Assembly (NCBI GenBank): GCA_015661795.1
Contig: DQVJ01000240.1
Span: 1-5,141 of the forward strand
Length of the DNA: 5,141 nt
DNA from: Sulfurovum sp.
GTDB taxonomy: Bacteria; Campylobacterota; Campylobacteria; Campylobacterales; Sulfurovaceae
Direction of reading: 5' to 3'
Position numbers and translations under genes: made by a program. Under the pieces are notes generated by a model. It was not told the DNA's origin and searched no databases. It saw only the letters and a program-made list of their open reading frames with translations. How positions within the stretch are numbered: position 1 is the stretch's first letter; each line of letters starts with the position of its first letter. Below are positions 1 through 5,141 of this stretch, in pieces.

Positions 1-2175
1 AAACATGGACGTCATCCTAAAGACTGGACGTATGCCAATATAGACTACATGCGAAAAGAGCTAAACACGCTTGGACTTAGTTTTTCTAAATCACGTGAGT
101 TTGCGACATGTGACCCTTTGTATACAAGGTGGGAACAAGAGTTTATCATCAAGATGTTTAAAGAGGGTTTACTTTATCGTGAGTCTACGACGGTGAACTG
201 GTGTGAGGACTGTCATACAGTACTTGCCAACGAGCAGGTAGAAGAAGGGTGCTGTTGGCGTTGTGACAATGAAGTAGAACTTAAAGAGATGCCAGGGTAT
301 TACTTAGACATCATCAAATATGCAGATGATTTGTTAGGTGATTTGAAACAGCTTGAGGGAAAATGGCCTCATCAAGTTCTTGCGATGCAAAGTAACTGGA
401 TAGGGAAATCTCAAGGGCTTGAGTTTGACTTTGAGTTAAGTGAAGCATCTAAAGCGAAACTTGGTGGGAATTTTGAAAAATACACAGTGTTTACTACACG
501 TCCTGATACCATTTATGGTGTGACGTATTCGGCACTTGCAGCTGAACATCCTATTACCAAGTATTTATTAGACCATGACTTACTTGATAGTGATGTGGCA
601 GAAAAGATAGTCGCTATCAGTAACATGACAGAAATAGAACGTGCCAAAGAGGGTAAAGAGGGGTATGATTTAGGTTTAACAGTTATTCATCCTCTAAGCA
701 AAGAAGAGATACCTGTATGGACAGCAAATTTTGTACTTGCAACTTACGGTGGTGGTGCAGTCATGGCAGTACCAGCACACGATGAGAGAGATTTTGAGTT
801 TGCTACACAGTATGACTTACCTATAAAAAGAGTGATATCTGGTGGTGATACATTACCTTATACGTTAGAAGGGGTTTTAGAAAATTCAGAAGCCTTTACT
901 GGTGTAAAAAATACTGAGGCAAGAGTACAAATCATTACGTATTTTGAGGAGAGCTCTTTAGGTAAAGGGACAACCAACTATAAGCTAAGAAACTGGGGTA
1001 TAAGCCGTCAACGTTATTGGGGAGCGCCTATCCCTTTTGTGCATTGTGAGGATTGTGGTTTGGTAGCTGAAAAGGTAGAGAATTTACCTATTGCATTACC
1101 TGATGATGTAGAGATAACAGGAGAGGGTAACCCACTGGAAAAGCATCCTACATGGTCTCACTGTGCCTGTCCAAAGTGTGGAAAAGAGGCGAAACGTGAG
1201 ACAGATACACTTGACACCTTTGTACAGTCTAGTTGGTATCAGTTCCGTTATGCGACCAACCCTAAGAAATGGAACAAGACAGGTATAGACAAAGAAGAAG
1301 CCAACTATTGGCTAGGGGTTGACCAGTATATCGGTGGGATAGAACATGCCATCCTACACCTACTATACGCCCGTTTCTTCACCAAAGTGCTACGTGACCT
1401 TGGTTACCATGATATAGATGAGCCTTTTGAGAATCTACTTACCCAAGGTATGGTATTGATGGATGGCACAAAGATGTCTAAGTCTAAAGGAAACACGGTA
1501 GACCCAGATGCTTTGGTCGAAAAATATGGTGCTGACACAGCAAGACTTTTTACCCTTTTTGCAGCACCTCCTGCTAAAGAGTTAGAGTGGAATGATTCAG
1601 CTGTAGAAGGTGCGTTTAGGTTTATTAAAAAACTCTATGATAGAAAAGAAAAAGTCACAGGCAATAGACTTCCAATTATAGACCAAAATACGTTGAATAA
1701 AGAAAGTAAACTTGCACGTGTAAAAGTTTACGAAGCCTTACGAAAGTCAACAGATGTGTACGAAAAAACGTTTGCTTTTAACACGCTCATCGCTGCATGT
1801 ATGGAAGCACTTAATGCACTAGATAAACAAGATGATGCTGAGGTATGGACAGAGGGAATCTATATTATACTGAACCTCTTAGAGCCTATCATACCTCATG
1901 TGACGACTGAACTTTCAGAGTTGTTATTTGATAGAGATAATTTGGGGGCTAAACTTGTAGTAAGAGAAGAGGTATTTGTACAAGATAGTATCTTGTATAT
2001 GGTTATGATAGGTGGTAAAAAGCGTACAGAGGTTGAGGTAAGTCCTTCTGCATCAAGTGATGAGATTTTAGCTATTGCAAAAGAAGCCGGTGCGAAGTGG
2101 TTAGAAGGTATGACCATCGTAAAAGAGATAGTGGTACCCAATAAACTGGTTAACCTCGCAGTAAAACCAAATTAA
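1..2175 (+). CDS. leuS: Leucyl-tRNA synthetase, 3' part (start lies upstream of the window)
   Basis: Class Ia aminoacyl-tRNA synthetase that charges tRNA-Leu with leucine in the cytoplasm. The frame is open from base 1, so the gene begins upstream; 724 codons are present and, by comparison with E. coli LeuRS (from memory), roughly 80 N-terminal residues, including the HIGH motif, are missing. In order one sees a zinc-binding CxxC...CCWRC module (202-264) around LANEQV, and the CP1 editing domain with TTRPDT (493-510) and HDERD (778-792), which holds the conserved editing aspartate. A second CxxC/CPKC pair (1045-1056, 1168-1179) follows, then the catalytic-core segment GGIEHAILHLLYARFF (from about 1333), KMSKS (1471-1485), a helical tRNA-binding domain, and a C-terminal domain ending in VPNKLVNLAVKPN. 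Two stops in tandem (TAA TAA) end the gene. QGMV and KMSKS are separated by only five residues, so the leucyl-specific insertion of the E. coli enzyme is absent. The identification is certain. Confidence 0.98.
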   Translation, partial: KHGRHPKDWTYANIDYMRKELNTLGLSFSKSREFATCDPLYTRWEQEFIIKMFKEGLLYRESTTVNWCEDCHTVLANEQVEEGCCWRCDNEVELKEMPGYYLDIIKYADDLLGDLKQLEGKWPHQVLAMQSNWIGKSQGLEFDFELSEASKAKLGGNFEKYTVFTTRPDTIYGVTYSALAAEHPITKYLLDHDLLDSDVAEKIVAISNMTEIERAKEGKEGYDLGLTVIHPLSKEEIPVWTANFVLATYGGGAVMAVPAHDERDFEFATQYDLPIKRVISGGDTLPYTLEGVLENSEAFTGVKNTEARVQIITYFEESSLGKGTTNYKLRNWGISRQRYWGAPIPFVHCEDCGLVAEKVENLPIALPDDVEITGEGNPLEKHPTWSHCACPKCGKEAKRETDTLDTFVQSSWYQFRYATNPKKWNKTGIDKEEANYWLGVDQYIGGIEHAILHLLYARFFTKVLRDLGYHDIDEPFENLLTQGMVLMDGTKMSKSKGNTVDPDALVEKYGADTARLFTLFAAPPAKELEWNDSAVEGAFRFIKKLYDRKEKVTGNRLPIIDQNTLNKESKLARVKVYEALRKSTDVYEKTFAFNTLIAACMEALNALDKQDDAEVWTEGIYIILNLLEPIIPHVTTELSELLFDRDNLGAKLVVREEVFVQDSILYMVMIGGKKRTEVEVSPSASSDEILAIAKEAGAKWLEGMTIVKEIVVPNKLVNLAVKPN

Positions 2176-2193
2176 TAAAGAAAAAGTGAGAAG
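2176..2193 (+). promoter_or_regulatory. leuS-lptE spacer with weak ribosome-binding site
   Basis: The 18-base gap begins with the second stop of leuS and is mostly adenine. The purine runs AAAGAAAAA and GTGAG precede the lptE ATG, but GAG (2188-2190) sits only three bases from the start, so no well-spaced Shine-Dalgarno core is present. There is no room for a promoter or terminator, which argues that lptE is read from the leuS transcript. Confidence 0.5.
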
Positions 2194-2244
2194 ATGAAAA
2201 ATATACTTATGGTAACCATATTGTTATTGGTTTTAAATGCTTGT
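2194..2244 (+). other. Lipoprotein signal peptide and lipobox of LptE
   Basis: Codons 1-16 encode a short type II signal peptide and codon 17 (TGT, 2242-2244) the cysteine to be lipidated. The lipobox reads L14-N15-A16-C17, with cleavage by signal peptidase II expected between Ala16 and Cys17. The n-region has one lysine, and the h-region is rich in Leu, Ile and Val. Confidence 0.9.
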
Positions 2245-2700
2245 GGATATAAACCCTCTTCTCATATGATAAAAAATATTTTTACAGATACGGTGTATGT
2301 GGAAGTAATAGTCGATAGAGTTGAACCAGAAAATGCACCATTTATTAAAGATGAAATGAACCGTTTGGTGTATAACCGTTTTAAAGGCAGAGTGGCAAGT
2401 AAAGCTGAAGCAAAAAGTCAGATTAGGATAGCATATGCAGGAAGTACGTATGCACCACTTGCCTATGAAAATGGGTATGTAACACGGTATAGGGCAAATA
2501 TACTTGTGCATTTTACTATGGTCAATAAAGAAGGTAAAAGCACTAAGCTTATTACTTCCATTGTGGAATCTGATATTGAAGCTTCTTCGCTTACATCTTC
2601 AACCCTTCGTATAGATGCTATTCGTAAAGGTTTGGAGAAGGCATTGGATGAATTTTTAGCATATGTCAGTGCTAAAGGCATGTTAAAAGAAGCCAATTGA
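2194..2700 (+). CDS. lptE: LPS-assembly outer-membrane lipoprotein LptE
   Basis: A small 168-residue lipoprotein, recognised as the Campylobacterota form of LptE. In the family LptE sits inside the LptD barrel in the outer membrane and helps insert lipopolysaccharide into the outer leaflet. A signal peptide with Lys2, a hydrophobic run (ILMVTILLLVL) and lipobox LNAC puts the lipidated cysteine at residue 17, followed by GYKPS. The +2 glycine is not an inner-membrane retention signal, so outer-membrane sorting is expected. The mature part has the family's alternating beta-strand/helix look: a segment with VYVEVIVDRVEPENAPFIKD, the strand YAPLAYENGYVTRYRANILV, and a C-terminal helix (about 140-165). 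The first ATG is preferred because a start at 2209 would lose the charged n-region. The gene lies 18 bases after leuS, and its stop overlaps the folC start. Overall similarity to E. coli LptE is low, so the call rests on the lipobox, size, fold pattern and gene order. A generic outer-membrane lipoprotein is the alternative. Confidence 0.82.
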   Translation: MKNILMVTILLLVLNACGYKPSSHMIKNIFTDTVYVEVIVDRVEPENAPFIKDEMNRLVYNRFKGRVASKAEAKSQIRIAYAGSTYAPLAYENGYVTRYRANILVHFTMVNKEGKSTKLITSIVESDIEASSLTSSTLRIDAIRKGLEKALDEFLAYVSAKGMLKEAN

Positions 2701-2702
2701 TG
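2688..2702 (+). promoter_or_regulatory. lptE-folC translational coupling site (TGATG) with folC ribosome-binding site
   Basis: The lptE stop TGA (2698-2700) shares its final A with the folC ATG (2700-2702). The purine-rich AGAAG (2688-2692), inside the last codons of lptE, is seven bases from this ATG, a good Shine-Dalgarno spacing. The in-frame TTG at 2697 directly before it would be only four bases away and is the poorer start. Termination and re-initiation by the same ribosome is the likely mode. Confidence 0.7.
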
Positions 2703-3851
2703 CAGGATTTTCAAACATTTATTGAGAGAAAACCACTGTATTATAAAGAGATAAATCATAAACGAGTACACCATGCATACAGTTTGTTAAAGCCACATAT
2801 TAAACATCCAAGAACAGTACATATTGTAGGAACGAATGGAAAAGGTTCCACGGGACGGATACTCGCACATCTTGCATATCACAGTGGACTATGTATTGGA
2901 CACTTTTCTTCTCCACATATTGTGAAGTTTAATGAACGAATCTGGATAGATGGATGTGATAGTTCAGATGAAGTACTTGAGCATGCGCATCAAAGGCTTT
3001 TCCCGATTTTAGGTCAAGAGATGAGTGAAAGTTTGAGTTATTTTGAGTATACCACGCTATTGGCTCTGGTAGTATTTGAGGAGTGTGACTTGATGATACT
3101 TGAAGCGGGGCTTGGTGGGGAGTTTGATGCAAGCAATGTATGCGATAAAGAGTTGAGTATTATTACGCCTATAGGGTTAGACCATCAGGCTTTTTTAGGT
3201 GAAACGATAGAAGAAATAGCTGGAACAAAAATACGGAGTATTCAAAACAAGGTTTTATTGGCTTTACAGCCTTACTCTGAAGTATTTGAAGTGGCAAAAG
3301 AAATAGCTTTGAAAAAAGAAGCAGAGCTTTTTATCTATGAAAAAGCAGATAACATGAGTGAACAATTACTCACTATTATTAAAGAAAAATCTTGGGCAGA
3401 TTACCTTGCAGACAATGCAGGTGTAGCGTTGAAAGCTTTAGATATCTTAGGTATAAAGTATGAGATAAATGATTTGCTTACAGTAGAACTGTTTGGACGT
3501 TTTTATGCCTTAACGAAGAACATACGTATAGATGTCGGACATAACCCTTTAGCCGCAGTGGCCATAGAAAAGGTTTTAGATGAGAGGGTGATACTCATTT
3601 ATAATTCTTTGGATGATAAGGATTATGAAGAGGTGTTGCGCATACTCCAACCCAAAGTAAAACATGTAGAGATTATCGATATTCATTCACAACGTGTTAC
3701 AACACAAAAAGAGATAAAACAGGCACTAAATAAGCTAGGTATACCATATAGTGATTATGAGGGAAGCATACAAAAAAATGAAAAGTATTTAGTATTTGGT
3801 TCTTTCTATGTGGTTGAAGAATTTTTAAAGAGGTTTAATGTATCAAAGTAA
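2700..3851 (+). CDS. folC: Bifunctional dihydrofolate synthase / folylpolyglutamate synthase
   Basis: A Mur-ligase-family ATP-dependent ligase of 383 residues. The family adds glutamate to dihydropteroate and then extends the glutamate tail of folates in the cytoplasm. The phosphate-binding loop GTNGKGS is at residues 44-50, followed by FSSPHIVKFNERIWIDG, the folate-side loop. EAGLGGEFDASN (135-146) corresponds to the family E-x-GLGGR-x-DATN signature. IGLDHQAFLGETIEEIAGTK carries the metal-binding histidine (His162) and a lysine (Lys177) where the carbamoylated lysine of the family is expected. The C-terminal domain has DVGHNP (278-283) and later DDKDYEEVL and VFGSFYVVEEFL. It is shorter than the roughly 420 residues of E. 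coli FolC, and several signatures are slightly off consensus, but all key positions that I can place are kept. ATG 2700 is chosen over TTG 2697 for spacing. Only one folC-like gene is seen, so both activities are inferred, not shown. The 3' end overlaps mfd by 14 bases. Confidence 0.93.
   Translation: MQDFQTFIERKPLYYKEINHKRVHHAYSLLKPHIKHPRTVHIVGTNGKGSTGRILAHLAYHSGLCIGHFSSPHIVKFNERIWIDGCDSSDEVLEHAHQRLFPILGQEMSESLSYFEYTTLLALVVFEECDLMILEAGLGGEFDASNVCDKELSIITPIGLDHQAFLGETIEEIAGTKIRSIQNKVLLALQPYSEVFEVAKEIALKKEAELFIYEKADNMSEQLLTIIKEKSWADYLADNAGVALKALDILGIKYEINDLLTVELFGRFYALTKNIRIDVGHNPLAAVAIEKVLDERVILIYNSLDDKDYEEVLRILQPKVKHVEIIDIHSQRVTTQKEIKQALNKLGIPYSDYEGSIQKNEKYLVFGSFYVVEEFLKRFNVSK
3829..3840 (+). 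promoter_or_regulatory. mfd ribosome-binding site and start, inside folC
   Basis: AGAGG (3829-3833) is the strongest Shine-Dalgarno match in the window and lies four bases before ATG 3838. A stop in the mfd frame (TAA, 3826-3828) lies just upstream, so translation of mfd cannot begin earlier. The next in-frame Met is residue 157, inside the UvrB-like domain. Together these fix the mfd start. Confidence 0.8.
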
Positions 3852-5141
3852 TATTTATGAGTACCTGGAAGGATTAGAAGAAGACAAACTACTTATTTGT
3901 AAAGATGATAAAGAAGCTTTACAAATACGTGATGTAGCAGTATTATTAGGATTTGATACATTTGTTTTACCTGATTTACGTGTCTTCGTTGGTGAAGATT
4001 TGCGTGCGTATGATGAAGAAATCCAGGCATTTTTAATCACTTTGGCAACATATTATGAGAGTAAGAAGAAAAAAGTACTTATCTCTCCTGTGCGTACCTT
4101 GCTTGTTGCATTTCCAAAAGAGAAATATTTTGACAAACAGACTATAGAGTTTGGAGAAACACTGTCCCTGCAAACATTAAAAGAGACACTCTACCATTGG
4201 GGGTATCACTTTACGGACATAGCTGCAAGTCGCGGAGAAGTCTCTTTCCGTGGGGATATTATCGATATTTTTCCTATAGATGCCACAAAACCTTATCGAA
4301 TCTCTATGTTTGACGAAGAGGTTGAGACGATTCAACATTATGATGAAAATACACAGAAACGTTTGCCTGAGGAATTGGAGTCATTTACATTTACAGCTTC
4401 ATTTTTAGCATTGAGCCAAGAAGAATATGAATCCTTAAAACTACGGACAGAACAAAGTAAGTATGATACATTTGTAAAAGATATAGATTCATTGGGGCTT
4501 TGGCACTTAGAAGAATTAGCCGAGAGTGCACTGGAACATTTTTCAGGTGTTTGGGCATCTTCTCTGGATGATGAGCTTAAAGAGATATATGAACTTTCAG
4601 AACCTTTGATTCCCCGTAAGTCTTTTTTACTGCCTGCTATACCTGAAGGCTCAAAATACCGTGATTTGGAAGTGGTCAACCATAATAAACTTTTGGAATC
4701 TCATAAAGAAAAAGAGATTGTCATTATTGCTAAAAATGAGAGTATTGTACGTGGTTCAGAATTGGACAATTTTGAGAATATACAGTTTGTGTATCAAGAA
4801 GGTATTGTCAATATCCTTGGGGCAGATAGACTTATTTTATCATTGAATAAACCACTTAAACGTAAAAAAGTGAAAAAAGCATCTATTATTTTAGATGAGC
4901 TAAAACCTGGTGATTATGTAGTACATGAAAACTACGGTGTGGGGATATTCAAGGGAATTGAAAAAAGAGAGGTACTTGGCTCTTTATCGGAGTTTGTCGT
5001 CATGCATTATCAGAATGAAGATGCTTTGCTCATACCCGTGGCAAACTTAGAGGTGATAGACCGTTATATGGCTGAGGGGGGTGCCTTGCCGGTACTTGAC
5101 CGTATGGGTAAGGCAAGTTTTAAAAAGCTTAAAGCCAAAGT
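3838..5141 (+). CDS. mfd: Transcription-repair coupling factor Mfd, N-terminal part (runs off the window)
   Basis: Mfd removes RNA polymerase stalled at DNA lesions and recruits UvrA to start nucleotide excision repair. The frame is open from ATG 3838 to the window end, giving 434 full codons plus two bases. Residues 1 to about 200 form the UvrB-like, UvrA-recruiting module: KVLISPVRTLL (79-89) and RGEVSFRGDIIDIFP (132-146) match the family closely. Residues 353-434 are the CarD-like RNA-polymerase-interacting domain, recognised by LKPGDYVVHENYGVGIFKGI and the strand NEDALLIPVANLEVIDRY. The superfamily 2 helicase/translocase motor and C-terminal domain lie outside. The polymerase-interacting domain begins about 120 residues earlier than in E. 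coli Mfd (numbering from memory), so this is the compact form typical of Campylobacterota. Arg138, Arg154 and Phe158 keep the spacing of E. coli Arg165, Arg181 and Phe185, which are reported to contact UvrA. The start overlaps the folC end by 14 bases, pointing to coupled translation. Confidence 0.96.
   Translation, partial: MYQSNIYEYLEGLEEDKLLICKDDKEALQIRDVAVLLGFDTFVLPDLRVFVGEDLRAYDEEIQAFLITLATYYESKKKKVLISPVRTLLVAFPKEKYFDKQTIEFGETLSLQTLKETLYHWGYHFTDIAASRGEVSFRGDIIDIFPIDATKPYRISMFDEEVETIQHYDENTQKRLPEELESFTFTASFLALSQEEYESLKLRTEQSKYDTFVKDIDSLGLWHLEELAESALEHFSGVWASSLDDELKEIYELSEPLIPRKSFLLPAIPEGSKYRDLEVVNHNKLLESHKEKEIVIIAKNESIVRGSELDNFENIQFVYQEGIVNILGADRLILSLNKPLKRKKVKKASIILDELKPGDYVVHENYGVGIFKGIEKREVLGSLSEFVVMHYQNEDALLIPVANLEVIDRYMAEGGALPVLDRMGKASFKKLKAK

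Noticed and set aside
1896..2141. Minus-strand open frame of 81 codons inside the 3' end of leuS
   Set aside because: It is antisense to the conserved C-terminal domain of LeuRS and shows no family resemblance.
2228..2300. TATAAA and other AT-rich stretches near the start of lptE as a possible internal promoter
   Set aside because: Such stretches are frequent in this AT-rich sequence, no matching upstream element at proper spacing is visible, and the tight gene packing makes an internal promoter unnecessary.
2697..2699. TTG as an alternative folC start
   Set aside because: It directly precedes an ATG, adds only one residue, and is too close to the AGAAG ribosome-binding site.
2233..2774. 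Two overlapping minus-strand open frames of 92 and 103 codons across lptE and the folC start
   Set aside because: They overlap each other and lie antisense to lptE, with low-complexity hydrophobic translations and no domain signature; they look like shadows.
4338..4679. Open frame of 113 codons on the minus strand inside mfd, serine-rich
   Set aside because: It lies wholly antisense to a confident gene, shows no recognisable motif, and its serine richness is what the complement of Glu/Asp/Lys-rich coding tends to give.
5085..5119. Inverted repeat CTTGCC ... GGCAAG that could form a hairpin
   Set aside because: The stem is only six pairs with a loop of more than 20 bases, has no U-tract, and lies inside the conserved CarD-like domain of mfd; it is expected by chance.

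Overview
The window is an ordinary, tightly packed chromosomal segment. It carries four consecutive plus-strand genes, the first and last cut by the window edges: leuS (leucyl-tRNA synthetase, 3' part), lptE (LPS-assembly outer-membrane lipoprotein), folC (dihydrofolate/folylpolyglutamate synthase) and mfd (transcription-repair coupling factor, 5' part). Nearly every base is coding. The only gap is 18 bases between leuS and lptE. lptE and folC share a stop/start overlap, and folC and mfd overlap by 14 bases.

The organism is most likely a member of Campylobacterota (the former Epsilonproteobacteria), perhaps of the Sulfurovum/Sulfurimonas type. The reasons are the AT-rich, Lys/Glu/Ile-rich coding, the short form of Mfd, the CGYKPS-type LptE lipoprotein, and the gene order leuS - lptE - folC - mfd. 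From memory, that order resembles the leuS-to-mfd neighbourhood of Campylobacter jejuni. The genus assignment is inference from sequence flavour and gene order, not from a database comparison.

Region by region: 1-2175 is LeuRS from just after the (unseen) HIGH motif to the C-terminus. 2176-2193 is a short A-rich spacer with a weak ribosome-binding site. 2194-2700 is LptE with a clear lipoprotein signal peptide. 2700-3851 is FolC. 3838-5141 is the first 434 codons of Mfd, covering the UvrB-like N-terminal module and most of the RNA-polymerase-interacting (CarD-like) domain; the helicase motor lies beyond the window.

The genes act in unrelated housekeeping processes (translation, outer-membrane biogenesis, folate metabolism, DNA repair). 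Their packing implies a single transcript with translational coupling rather than a shared pathway. I see no internal promoter, terminator, RNA gene, mobile element, repeat array or CRISPR. I found no convincing sign of a novel system; the findings below are modest variations within known families.
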